A stretch of DNA of 64,000 nucleotides from Shewanella sp. GD04112 (GTDB taxonomy: Bacteria > Pseudomonadota > Gammaproteobacteria > Enterobacterales > Shewanellaceae): NCBI RefSeq assembly GCF_029835735.1, contig NZ_JAOEAL010000001.1:3286001-3350000 (forward strand), read 5' to 3'. Position numbers and translations under genes: made by a program. This document shows positions 46,206 through 54,350 of this stretch, in pieces. Positions within the stretch are counted from its first letter, which is position 1; every line of letters starts with the position of its first letter. The notes under the pieces were generated by a model. It searched no databases and was not told the origin of the DNA. It saw only the letters and a program-made list of their open reading frames with translations.

Positions 46206-46750
46206 TAGAAAAAAGAAAGGGGCGCACTATGTGCACCCCATTTATCCTCTGCAAGCCATCCTGCTTGATTGTGCTCCCTGCACCTTCCTTGCGATCGTTT
46301 GCTCCCTGCAAGCGTCCTTCTATCCCTTTATTTCCCTGTGCAGTGAAGTCTCCACTACACTCAATCCTTTGACCCGAATATCCTATTTCGGCTCCTGTCA
46401 CATCCAGTGACTCTTCCCTATCGCGTCCTGCTGAATCCTTTCCTCACCTTAGTACAAGCTGTTCACCCTTATACTTATCCTTTTACTTGATACTTCCTGC
46501 ATCCAGTAACGCTTAATCCTTAAGCTTGTCCTTTTCATCCTGAAACCTGCTATCCCAGCAGATACAACGTCCTCTATCATCCATGAGAAAGCAGCCTTGC
46601 TTTTCCTTAGCCTATCCTAGGCAGATGACAGTTTTCCTACTGTCAGTGGTTCAAATCCAAGAACCTGAATTCGTCGCTTCTTGCGTCCCTCTCGCCTGTA
46701 TTGCAATCCTTGCTGTCCATTTGCTTTGGCGATGAGTTAATTCTACGTGG
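46206..46750 (-). ncRNA. CsrB-family CsrA-sponge RNA, copy 2 (csrC-like)
   Basis: A second minus-strand unit of ~540 nt with about 33 GGA motifs by my count. Hairpins with GGA in the loop include TTTCAGGATGAAA (46533-46545), GCTTAAGGATTAAGC (46511-46525) and CTGCTGGGATAGCAG (46547-46561). It ends in its own terminator and starts near a CGTAGAATT motif (46739-46747) like copy 1. Outside these motifs it is not an exact duplicate of copy 1, so the duplication is old or the two evolved in parallel. Expected role: CsrA sequestration, redundant with copy 1. Confidence 0.9.
46209..46240 (-). terminator. Intrinsic terminator of Csr RNA copy 2
   Basis: GGGGTGCAC, loop ATA, GTGCGCCCC on the minus strand (46219-46239), then TTTCTTTTTT. 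One pair is G-U only when read as minus-strand RNA, which supports that orientation. Confidence 0.93.
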
Positions 46751-46902
46751 TTCTCGTTATTTTTGTTTCGGTTAAAGAACACACACTAGCGCACTTTTCA
46801 TACAATCAAGCTTTATTAAAACATAACACCATGATTTTAAATACACTTTAAAAGCTGTGATTACAAAACAGTCAGTAAGAAAACATTTTATCCTACAGCC
46901 TT

Positions 46903-46920
46903 TGTAAGCGATCTCTCACA
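46903..46920 (-). promoter_or_regulatory. UvrY/GacA-type activator site of Csr RNA copy 2
   Basis: TGTGAGAGATCGCTTACA on the minus strand matches the UvrY/GacA box TGTGAGAGATCTCTTACA with one difference in the centre. It is 156 bp upstream of the CGTAGAATT motif of copy 2. The promoter itself lies in the AT-rich stretch 46750-46880; I cannot fix the -10. Confidence 0.85.
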
Positions 46921-46951
46921 CGGGTGTCAGCTTCTCACTGGTAAGGGACAT

Positions 46952-47257
46952 TTAGCACTTCAACTTACCGGTGAGAATTTGTGCAAACATCACCCAATCA
47001 CCCATCAAACTGTACAAGGGATATTGGAATGTCGCGGGGCGATTATGCTCAAACACAAAGTGTCCCACCCAAGCAAAACCATATCCCACTAGGGGGATAA
47101 ACAGTAAAAGCCAACCATTTGCGAAAAGCAGCGCAGCGACGAATAACAGGAGCACCAAAAAACTGCCAATAAAATGTAGCCGCCTACAGGTTAAATCTTG
47201 GTGCTGTGAGAGGTAAAAAGGGTAAAACTCAGCGAAGGAGCGGTAAGGTTCATTCAT
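46952..47257 (-). CDS. DUF962/Mpo1-like membrane protein
   Basis: A 101-aa protein with two membrane segments (about residues 28-46 and 49-70). It carries the family histidine motifs in LTCRRLHFIGS and VGHFVFEHNRPATFQYP, typical of DUF962. The yeast relative Mpo1 is an iron-dependent dioxygenase of fatty-acid alpha-oxidation; the bacterial role is unproven. Its ATG overlaps the end of the acetyltransferase gene by 8 bp, so the two are coupled. The frame extends 13 codons further upstream. Confidence 0.8.
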   Translation of the reverse strand: MNEPYRSFAEFYPFYLSQHQDLTCRRLHFIGSFLVLLLFVAALLFANGWLLLFIPLVGYGFAWVGHFVFEHNRPATFQYPLYSLMGDWVMFAQILTGKLKC

Positions 47258-47888
47258 CTTGTTGGCCCGTGTAAAAAAGTAATTGTCCGGCCACATTGCC
47301 TATGCTCAATTCTCCGAGGGAGACAAAATCATGTTGCATAAATAACTGGCTATGGGCTTCTTGGGTGGTAAAAACTCCAATCCCCTCAAGCTCGGGCTGC
47401 TCATCGCACCAACTTACTACGGCTTGCACGAGTTGATGGCCTAATCCCTTTCCCTGCTCATTGGGCGCAAGGGCAATAAATTGTAGGATCCCGCAGTGCT
47501 CGCTCGGTAGCTGTTCGACGATGCTCGATTCTTTCTTCATCATCGCCTGAGTCGATTGCCAGCCCGTACCAAGCAACATCTTGAGTCGCCAGTGCCAATA
47601 GCGGCCCTCCCCGAGGGGCACTTCCTGAGTGACCACACAGGCAACACCAACTAAGCGTGTTTGGTCAAACAGCCCGATTAATGCTTGCTTCTCCTGCCAG
47701 AGCGCATTCAACTCTTCACGGATTGCGGCACGTAATTTTTGTTCGTAGGCGAATTTGTCTGAAGTGGATAAAGCATCCACAAAGAAAGGATCGTCATGAT
47801 AGGCGTTGTAGAGAATCGAAGCGGCGAGGCGTAAATCTTCGGCGGTGAGATAAACTGCACGGCACTCATCCAAGGTATTATTGTCCAT
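47250..47888 (-). CDS. GNAT-family N-acetyltransferase
   Basis: A 212-aa GNAT protein. The acetyl-CoA loop is IALAPNEQGKGLGHQLV (Q/RxxGxG) near residues 138-155, and the fold ends with the usual beta-strand pair. The substrate is unknown. First gene of a two-gene unit with the DUF962 gene. Confidence 0.85.
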   Translation of the reverse strand: MDNNTLDECRAVYLTAEDLRLAASILYNAYHDDPFFVDALSTSDKFAYEQKLRAAIREELNALWQEKQALIGLFDQTRLVGVACVVTQEVPLGEGRYWHWRLKMLLGTGWQSTQAMMKKESSIVEQLPSEHCGILQFIALAPNEQGKGLGHQLVQAVVSWCDEQPELEGIGVFTTQEAHSQLFMQHDFVSLGELSIGNVAGQLLFYTGQQDE

Positions 47889-48032
47889 TATTAGAATTCC
47901 TTGATTTAGATCACACTCTTAGGAGTAATTATCACTGTATCAAGGAAACTAAAAAGTGCAAATTTTAATCATAGATTGCATTTTTCAGTGAGTTGCATAC
48001 CCTAAATAAAGGCACACAGAGAGGATGCGAGC

Positions 48033-48266
48033 ATGGATACAACGCCGGTCGATTTGAGTCATCTATTTGAACAGTTGGGATTAGCCAATCAAGCTCAAGC
48101 CATAGGGCAGTTTATTGCGACCCATCAACTTCCCCCTGAGACACACTTAACCGAAGCGCCATTTTGGACGCAGGCACAAAAGAGTTTTCTGACCGAGGCA
48201 TTAGAGGCCGATGCCCAGTGGACCGAACTTATCGAGCAGCTCGATGTGCAATTAAGAAAGCCCTAA
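48033..48266 (+). CDS. DUF2789 family protein
   Basis: A 77-aa acidic, helical protein matching DUF2789 (DLSHLFEQLGL at the start, FWTQAQKSFLTEALEADAQW in the middle). Function unknown; relatives are common in Pseudomonas and Shewanella. Preceded by GAGAGGA. Confidence 0.75.
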   Translation: MDTTPVDLSHLFEQLGLANQAQAIGQFIATHQLPPETHLTEAPFWTQAQKSFLTEALEADAQWTELIEQLDVQLRKP

Positions 48267-48315
48267 TGGCTTAGGGCTGACACTGAATCACTTCATGGCG
48301 AGTTGCGTTGAGTCG

Positions 48316-48714
48316 TTAAATTTTGCTGTAGGCGGTGTCGCCCCAACCGACTAACACACTGTTACTTAAGACGATTGGCGTGCATTCATCCTTAGTGGTT
48401 TTACCGTCACTGTGGGTATGCTGGGTGCGATAAAAGAGTACCAACACTTCTTTATCGGCTTGGCCGTCTTTCTGCTGCAGATAAGATTCGCTAAAGTCCG
48501 AGGCGCCCATCAGGGTCATCACTTGGTCTTTGCTCATACCAAGGCTGAGCTTAGTCAGATTATTGCGGTTTTTGTCCTGTGTTTTTTCCCAAGATTCGTT
48601 GCTATCCCACTTAGATTCACTGTCACCGACATTGACCACACAACCGCTAAGACCTAAGCTTGCTAACCCTAAAAACGTGACCGCGATGAGTTTGCGATTA
48701 ATATTTGCGTTCAT
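48316..48714 (-). CDS. DUF3192 lipoprotein
   Basis: A 132-aa predicted lipoprotein. The signal peptide ends in the lipobox LSGC, so Cys25 would be acylated. The mature part contains LSLGMSKDQVMTLMGASDFSE, the SmpA/BamE-like repeat found in DUF3192. I chose the ATG at 48714 because it starts the signal peptide; the frame goes 23 codons higher. Convergent with the DUF2789 gene. Confidence 0.82.
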   Translation of the reverse strand: MNANINRKLIAVTFLGLASLGLSGCVVNVGDSESKWDSNESWEKTQDKNRNNLTKLSLGMSKDQVMTLMGASDFSESYLQQKDGQADKEVLVLFYRTQHTHSDGKTTKDECTPIVLSNSVLVGWGDTAYSKI

Positions 48715-48861
48715 ATTATGACTTCCTGTGTACTTGTTATAAAAATGCTTAAAAAGCAAAATCAATGCCAAACGGCAATACATTGATTTATAAGAACTAA
48801 AATAACCACATCACAGTAAGTTAGTGAAAAACACGATATAGATTAAGGAATTTCACTTATT

Positions 48862-49245
48862 ATGAGTCCGATTGACCAAGTGTTAGCAGCAGCGTGCGCA
48901 CTCGAAGCCAGCGGTAAAACCCCAAGCCTTGCTCTGATAAAAAGCCGCGTCGGTAACAAAATCCCCATGCCGCTGTTAATCCAAGGATTACAGCAGTTTA
49001 AATCGATACCCAAAGCCGAGCGTGAGCGTTTAGCGGCCCAATCACAGCCCGTGGTTGAAGAGACTCATACCGCCGAAGCTTCGCCACCCACAGTCGCCAC
49101 ACTGGCGCAACAGTTAGCCCAGTTACAACAGGGCATTGAGCAAGCTCTCGCGTTAAAAAACAACGAGATCATGCAACTCAAAAATGAACTTATCGAGCTG
49201 AAACAACGTGTCACTCAACTCGAATCCCAAGGAAAATCCGCTTAA
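48862..49245 (+). CDS. Hypothetical coiled-coil protein
   Basis: A 127-aa soluble protein. Residues 1-55 look like a small helical, possibly winged-helix DNA-binding domain (IDQVLAAACALEASGKTPSLALIKSRVG). A Thr/Glu-rich linker follows, then a coiled coil over about 78-124 (AQLQQGIEQAL...IMQLKNELIELKQRVTQLES). This resembles KfrA-type N termini, but the match is only by eye. It overlaps the DUF2310 gene by one base. Confidence 0.65.
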   Translation: MSPIDQVLAAACALEASGKTPSLALIKSRVGNKIPMPLLIQGLQQFKSIPKAERERLAAQSQPVVEETHTAEASPPTVATLAQQLAQLQQGIEQALALKNNEIMQLKNELIELKQRVTQLESQGKSA

Positions 49246-50018
49246 TGTTTGTCACCGAATTGCGCTTTGAATGCTTTGCCGATACCACCATCAGTGCGGC
49301 AGAACGTGCCATCAATCAATTACTCGAAGCTTACCGCGCTAATGGCCAAATCCTCGGCCGCGAATTTGCCGTGGCCTTTAATGAGGGTGAATTTCGAGTA
49401 CGTCTCCTCATGCCTGAAAAAAACAGTTTGAATCATCGTTATCACAGCCCTTGGGTGAAAAAAGCGCTGGCGGAATTAACCGAGGCTAAGCTACTGGCGC
49501 CACGCGAAAAATTTATCGGTCAGGATATTAATTCTGAGGTGAGTAACACTGAGCCACCCAGTTGGCAACTGCTCTACACTAGCTATGTGCATATGTGCTC
49601 GCCCCTGCGAAGTGGCGATAACTTATTGCCCATTCCGTTGTACCAAATCCCCGCTACCTTTAATGGCGATCATAAACGGGTTATCCGCTGGCAAACCGAG
49701 TGGCAAGCCTGTGATGAGTTACAAATGGCGGCTGCCACCAAGGCAGAATTTGCCGCGCTGGAAGAATTATCCAGCCCAAACAGTGATTTATTTAGGAGAG
49801 GTTGGGACTTACGCGGCCGAATAGAATACCTGACCAAAATCCCCACTTACTATTATTTGTATCGCGTTGGAGGACAGGATCTGCAATCCGAGTTAGCTCG
49901 CCCCTGCCCACGCTGTGGCAGTCACGACTGGAAACTCGATGAGCCGCTATTAGATATGTTCCACTTTCGATGCGAACCATGCCGCATAGTGTCTAATTTG
50001 TCTTGGGATCATCAATAA
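49245..50018 (+). CDS. DUF2310 zinc-ribbon protein
   Basis: A 257-aa protein of the DUF2310 family, annotated elsewhere as a Zn-ribbon, possibly nucleic-acid-binding protein. The ribbon is at the C terminus: CPRCGSHD near 220-227 and CEPC near 242-245, followed by SNLSWDHQ. The function is unknown. Coupling to the upstream coiled-coil gene suggests a shared role. Confidence 0.8.
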   Translation: MFVTELRFECFADTTISAAERAINQLLEAYRANGQILGREFAVAFNEGEFRVRLLMPEKNSLNHRYHSPWVKKALAELTEAKLLAPREKFIGQDINSEVSNTEPPSWQLLYTSYVHMCSPLRSGDNLLPIPLYQIPATFNGDHKRVIRWQTEWQACDELQMAAATKAEFAALEELSSPNSDLFRRGWDLRGRIEYLTKIPTYYYLYRVGGQDLQSELARPCPRCGSHDWKLDEPLLDMFHFRCEPCRIVSNLSWDHQ

Positions 50019-50033
50019 CATCCCGTACTGAAG

Positions 50034-50067
50034 CGCAAACTCGGCAGGCAAAATAGCCGAGTTTGCG
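50034..50067. terminator. 12-bp inverted repeat between convergent genes
   Basis: CGCAAACTCGGC and GCCGAGTTTGCG with a 10-base loop, in the 102-bp space between the DUF2310 and syd 3' ends. Its location suggests a bidirectional terminator, but neither side has a clear T-run. Confidence 0.5.
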
Positions 50068-50120
50068 AAACAGGTTTGCAAGAGGATTTTTCAAGAGACC
50101 TTTGCAACATTTCCCCGCGC

Positions 50121-50771
50121 TTAACGCTTACCTATCAGGTTGTGCCACATACGTTTAAAGCTGGCAAAAATCCCCGGATGTTCGAGCGCTGGCATAGGCA
50201 ATTCTTCATGTTTCACAGGTGGCGCGATACGTGGCGATAAAGCCTCAATAAATTCAGCTACACTCGGCGCCAATTGGGCAGAAGGTAGCTCGCCAGGGAT
50301 TTCAACCCACACACTTCCATCGGCATTATCAACGGTTAGCATCTTATCGCCCTCATCGAGCAAACCAATAAACCAAGTTGCCGGTTGCTTGAGCTTTTGC
50401 TTCATCATTAAGTGGCCGATGATATTTTGTTGCAGGGCATCAAAATCCGCCTCGTTCCATACCTGCAACAATTCGCCCGTGCCCCATGGTGAATCAAACA
50501 ACACGGGCGCTGCAAAATATTCACCATAAAAGTGATTGATATCCGGCCACAATGTTAGCTCAAGCGCATGTTCAACATTCGCAAAACTGCCTAGGTGTTC
50601 ACGCTTAACGGGGAGCCAAGACACCGCCTCATCGGATGATTCATCAAACTCACCTTGAATACACAAAGATGGCTCGCCCTGCGGGTAATATCGCGGTAAT
50701 TCGCCTAAAGTTGATAGGTAAGACTGATGATAGTTTTGCAAAAATTTATCGAGAGCAGGCAGACAAGACAC
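50121..50771 (-). CDS. syd: SecY-interacting protein Syd
   Basis: Syd (216 aa) binds SecY at the inner membrane and is thought to test SecYEG assembly. The family sequence is recognisable throughout, including CIQGEFDESSDEAVSWLPV near 37-56 and the LQVWNEADFDALQQNIIGHL segment near 103. The start is GTG (50771). It is divergent from queF with only 59 bp between starts, as in E. coli, so promoters must be very close or overlapping. Confidence 0.93.
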   Translation of the reverse strand: MSCLPALDKFLQNYHQSYLSTLGELPRYYPQGEPSLCIQGEFDESSDEAVSWLPVKREHLGSFANVEHALELTLWPDINHFYGEYFAAPVLFDSPWGTGELLQVWNEADFDALQQNIIGHLMMKQKLKQPATWFIGLLDEGDKMLTVDNADGSVWVEIPGELPSAQLAPSVAEFIEALSPRIAPPVKHEELPMPALEHPGIFASFKRMWHNLIGKR

Positions 50772-50830
50772 TTAAGCACAATCCAATTTCGGGTATAATG
50801 TGCGCCTATTTTGACATGGAAACAGTATTG

Positions 50831-51691
50831 ATGACACACAATCACGATCCCTATAGTGATGCAAAAGAGCTTGCCGGCCTAACCTTAGGTAAAGCCACGG
50901 ATTACCAAGCCGAGTATGATGCGTCGCTGCTGCAAGGGGTTCCTCGCTCACTTAACCGTAACGCTATCAACCTCACGGCGGAAAGTTTGCCTTTCCACGG
51001 AGCCGATATCTGGACGGCCTATGAGTTGTCATGGCTAAACGCCAAGGGCAAACCTATGGTGGCTATTGCCGACATTCAGCTAAGCCATGAAAGCCAAAAT
51101 CTGATCGAGTCAAAATCCTTCAAACTGTATTTAAACAGTTTTAACCAAACCAAGTTCGACAATATCGAAGCAGTGCAAAAAACCTTAGTGCAGGATCTCG
51201 CTGAATGCGCCCGAGGCCAAGTCACAGTGAAGATTATTGAGCCTAAGAGTTTTGGTATTCAACGCGTCGTCGAGCTGCCTGGCACTTGCATTGACGATCT
51301 GGATATCGAAGTCAGCGACTATGACTTTAACCCAGATTATCTTGAAAACAGCACAGATGACAAACAGATTGTTGCCGAAACACTCAATTCTAATCTGTTG
51401 AAATCAAACTGCTTAATCACCTCTCAGCCGGACTGGGGCAGTGTGATGATCCGTTATCAAGGGCCTAAAATCGATCGCGAAAAATTACTGCGCTATTTGA
51501 TTTCGTTCCGCCAGCATAACGAGTTCCACGAGCAGTGTGTCGAGCGGATTTTTGTCGATTTAAAACATTACTGCCACTGCACTAAGTTAACCGTTTATGC
51601 CCGCTATACCCGTCGCGGCGGCCTAGACATTAACCCTTACCGCAGTGATTTTGAGCACCCAGGCGAGAGCCACCGCTTACCAAGACAGTAA
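50831..51691 (+). CDS. queF: NADPH-dependent 7-cyano-7-deazaguanine reductase QueF
   Basis: QueF reduces preQ0 to preQ1 in queuosine synthesis. This is the long bimodular form (286 aa). The N-terminal half has the QueF block ESKSFKLYLNSFN near residue 96, and the catalytic half has NCLITSQPDWGSV with the thioimide cysteine near residue 194 and the RRGGLDINPYRS end. The ATG at 50831 is the family start; the frame runs upstream 65 codons opposite syd, which is not coding. A terminator-like hairpin follows. Confidence 0.96.
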   Translation: MTHNHDPYSDAKELAGLTLGKATDYQAEYDASLLQGVPRSLNRNAINLTAESLPFHGADIWTAYELSWLNAKGKPMVAIADIQLSHESQNLIESKSFKLYLNSFNQTKFDNIEAVQKTLVQDLAECARGQVTVKIIEPKSFGIQRVVELPGTCIDDLDIEVSDYDFNPDYLENSTDDKQIVAETLNSNLLKSNCLITSQPDWGSVMIRYQGPKIDREKLLRYLISFRQHNEFHEQCVERIFVDLKHYCHCTKLTVYARYTRRGGLDINPYRSDFEHPGESHRLPRQ

Positions 51692-51705
51692 TCAACTTGC
51701 AGCAA

Positions 51706-51729
51706 AAAGCCTTGAGTAATCAGGGCTTT
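51706..51729 (+). terminator. Probable terminator of queF
   Basis: AAAGCCTTG, loop AGTAAT, CAGGGCTTT (one G-U pair), then ATATTA, 14 bp after the queF stop. Confidence 0.6.
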
Positions 51730-51783
51730 ATATTATCTGTTGTAAGCTTTCAACCAAACTCACAACTTAAACTGTACCTGCAC

Positions 51784-52524
51784 TTAACCCAAATTCGCCC
51801 TAAAAATCTCTTGCACTTGGCTCAAGGTGGCATTGTTTGGCAGGCTGAAATACAAGTAACCATCGCCACGGAATGCGCGGTCAAGCTCAAGCAATACATG
51901 GGTTTGCTCAGCATCGCACACCAGAGAAACCTCTATCTCTCGCAAACGATTAAAGCCCATATTGCGCGGCTTAAACTCTAGCTCTTGGTAACAACCCGAA
52001 GTGGAACGAAAGGCGCGCGTATTGAGGAAACCTTGCTCCACATCGGCTTTCACCAACACAAAACCAAGGCCGTCCATCGCCTTTAACACATGCTCGGCAA
52101 TCGCCGTTGGCATAATAACCAGCGCATCGATATCGCTAGGGTCGAGCGCGGTATCTATGTCCACTCCCGTTTGTAACCATACCTGGGATTGATTATTGCG
52201 CACTGGGAGCTGAGTAAAAGGGGTTTCGGGGTGCAATTTACCTGAAAACGGGATCTCGCGAATTTCACCCGCTTGAATTTCAAAGGACTCAGTTAAGCAC
52301 CAGCTCGCCAAGCGATGGTTCTTAAAATAGTCGCCGTTATCGCTACTCACTTTCACCTTAGTCATTAGGGCTAAGTCGAGGCCGGAGATCTGCTGCGGCA
52401 CATTACCGCCTTTAACGACGATAGTGGCATTAAAGATTTGTCCTGGCTGCAGTCGATTATCAATTAATTGGGTATCGACCGTCGCACCACCGATTCCGAC
52501 AGAGGCCAGCAATTTTTTAAACAT
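51784..52524 (-). CDS. Spo0M/SpoOM family arrestin-like protein
   Basis: A 246-aa cytoplasmic protein of the Spo0M family (MFKKLLASVGIGGATVDTQL, FNATIVVKGGNVPQQISGLDL, LPVRNNQSQVWLQTGVDI). Relatives adopt an arrestin-like beta-sandwich; in Bacillus Spo0M affects sporulation control, but its role in non-sporulating bacteria is unknown. Same strand as the lipoprotein upstream, 61 bp away. Confidence 0.82.
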   Translation of the reverse strand: MFKKLLASVGIGGATVDTQLIDNRLQPGQIFNATIVVKGGNVPQQISGLDLALMTKVKVSSDNGDYFKNHRLASWCLTESFEIQAGEIREIPFSGKLHPETPFTQLPVRNNQSQVWLQTGVDIDTALDPSDIDALVIMPTAIAEHVLKAMDGLGFVLVKADVEQGFLNTRAFRSTSGCYQELEFKPRNMGFNRLREIEVSLVCDAEQTHVLLELDRAFRGDGYLYFSLPNNATLSQVQEIFRANLG

Positions 52525-52585
52525 GGGATTTCCTTATGTTGCTAAGGCTGCACGGATAAGCAGCCTTAATACAGCGGTTATTCAA

Positions 52586-53107
52586 TTAATGAGCAGATTT
52601 GCACTCGAGCAATAATTGCTGGAAATGCGCGCCTAAATCCTGCTGAGCAAATTGTTCACTGGCGAGTGCCATTTGCTTAAGGCTTTGCATGGCTTGCTCG
52701 ACGCCTTGCTGTTCGATCAAACTTTTGGCATAGGCCGCCGCATCCGCGCCCTTTTGTAACAGGCTTGCGACTTGATCAAAACTCACCTCTTGTTCCATCA
52801 CCTTCTGTAAATCGCCAAGTAATTCCGCCACCTTGGCCGACTCTACTAAGGCGCCTTCGACACTCACTAATTTACCGAGGGGATCTTGGCTAAGTTTTTC
52901 GGCCACACAGGCAGACACAGTGCCCGCGGCCGCACTTTGGGCGACCACATCGAGCCCGCGGCTGCGGATTTGTTCAACCACTTGTTGTAGTTGGGGATCT
53001 TGAGCAAGCCATGCCTGCTCTAATTGCTGTTTTTCATCGCCACCAAAGTAGCCACAGCCACCGAGCAGTAGCAAAGTGGTGGTCGATAAAAAGCATTTGA
53101 ATTTCAT
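52586..53107 (-). CDS. Hypothetical lipoprotein
   Basis: A 173-aa protein with a lipoprotein signal (LLLLGGCGY; Cys near 18) and an alanine/glutamine-rich helical body. The body has two cysteines in the mature part (near 67 and 169) that could pair. I recognise no family. The ATG at 53107 starts the signal; the frame extends three codons more. Periplasm-side lipid anchoring is inferred. Confidence 0.72.
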   Translation of the reverse strand: MKFKCFLSTTTLLLLGGCGYFGGDEKQQLEQAWLAQDPQLQQVVEQIRSRGLDVVAQSAAAGTVSACVAEKLSQDPLGKLVSVEGALVESAKVAELLGDLQKVMEQEVSFDQVASLLQKGADAAAYAKSLIEQQGVEQAMQSLKQMALASEQFAQQDLGAHFQQLLLECKSAH

Positions 53108-53351
53108 GATTAACAACCTTGTCAGTGAGTTCTCTGGCGTGACTATAGCGAGCTAGGTTTAATCCAAAATGAAATATGAGCGGAGGAATAACAAAGTCAG
53201 TTGGAGGGACAAGAAACTGAATTAAAAGCAGTAATTCAAAGCGATAATTCCAAGTACTCATTTAAAGCACTCGTTGAAAGTGTTTTGAAAGGTTTGCGTA
53301 AAGCAGCTATTCAAGAACGAAGGCGACCTAAGCCTTAGTGCGAAGGCCAAA

Positions 53352-54350
53352 CTAGATGGCAGAGCACGCCGCCAGTAATGCAGTGATACTGGTCAGCTGC
53401 ATCGAAATAGTCACCTTCGCCAACCTGTCATCCTGCACTAAGCTGTCACCATCAACCAAGCTGAGCCCAAAACGATATTCCTCATCAAGTCGGCCAAAAT
53501 AACTCCGCCAATGCTGGGCATGGGAGCTTGTGGCATTGAGTGCAGTTTCAGGTTCGATCCGCAGCTTAATATTGGAATAAAGTGGAATACGCGATGGGAG
53601 TTGAAGATAAGAACAGGGCATAGCTTGGCTCGGTAAAGCAAAGTTCTCTTGTAGCTTGAGTTCAACCCAGTTCGGGGAGTCGACAGTTTGCAGCGCGCAA
53701 TCATCAACTACCAGCAAACTGTTTGGTGCTAAGTCAAAACCAAAAGATTTCAGCGACTGCGCTAGGCCCAAACCCGTTGCCTTGATATAGGATTCCTTGA
53801 GTGCCCAAAGATCAAAAAAGCGCTGCCGCTGCGCATCCTCGCCCTCAAGGGCTAATAAGCCTTCGGCTTCAATCGGGGAAAAATAATGATTAAGGATCGG
53901 GTAAATATGAGTACTGGCGCGGGAGCGCTCTATATCCACACCCAAGCCTAAACGGGGTTGCGCTGTATTAGCAGTTTCTCCCTTGTCATCGTCTTGCGCT
54001 AAAGCAATCAATAACCAGTGGCCACTGTGGCTCAAATTAAACTCAATGCCAGTACTCAGAAACTGCTCATGGTTAAGACTGGGTTTACCCTTTGCCCCAT
54101 ACTCAAAACACCAATCTTGGGGGGCAATCTGTCGTTGGGAGGAGCAAGGTGAGGCGCCACCGCGAGATGACAATCCTCGAGATAAAACGCAGCGCAGCGC
54201 CGCTCGCACCAATAAGCCGTTCATTTGCGCCTTGGGCGCCCGGTAACGCGCCACTTTAGCGCGCTCGTCCTCACTCAAGAGCGCCATACACGCATTCGTA
54301 CTGGCCGTATCCATTTCGGTTAATGGTATAAAAAAAAGCTCAATATTCAT
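53352..54350 (-). CDS. pfaE: 4'-phosphopantetheinyl transferase PfaE
   Basis: A 332-aa Sfp-type phosphopantetheinyl transferase. The Mg2+-binding motif GVDIE and the FFDLWALKESYIKATGLGL motif are intact, and NLSHSGHW lies earlier. It is divergent from pfaR-pfaA-pfaB, matching the known PUFA synthase partner that loads 4'-phosphopantetheine on the tandem ACPs. It is longer than Sfp (~224 aa): a Ser/Gly-rich insert sits near 58-75 and the C terminus is extended. Confidence 0.92.
   Translation of the reverse strand: MNIELFFIPLTEMDTASTNACMALLSEDERAKVARYRAPKAQMNGLLVRAALRCVLSRGLSSRGGASPCSSQRQIAPQDWCFEYGAKGKPSLNHEQFLSTGIEFNLSHSGHWLLIALAQDDDKGETANTAQPRLGLGVDIERSRASTHIYPILNHYFSPIEAEGLLALEGEDAQRQRFFDLWALKESYIKATGLGLAQSLKSFGFDLAPNSLLVVDDCALQTVDSPNWVELKLQENFALPSQAMPCSYLQLPSRIPLYSNIKLRIEPETALNATSSHAQHWRSYFGRLDEEYRFGLSLVDGDSLVQDDRLAKVTISMQLTSITALLAACSAI

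Noticed and set aside
45663..46401. Open frames of 68-89 codons on both strands in the csr RNA region
   Set aside because: No ribosome sites, low-complexity composition driven by the GGA hairpins, and they cross terminator or activator elements.
45440..46740. Regularly recurring TCC/ATCC motifs looked at first like a degenerate CRISPR or minisatellite array
   Set aside because: No constant repeat length or spacer size. On the other strand the motifs are GGA in hairpin loops, which the CsrB-type RNA model explains together with terminators.
48259..48278. AGCCCTAA/TTAGGGCT hairpin over the DUF2789 stop codon
   Set aside because: It overlaps the coding end and lacks a T-run, so I did not call it a terminator.
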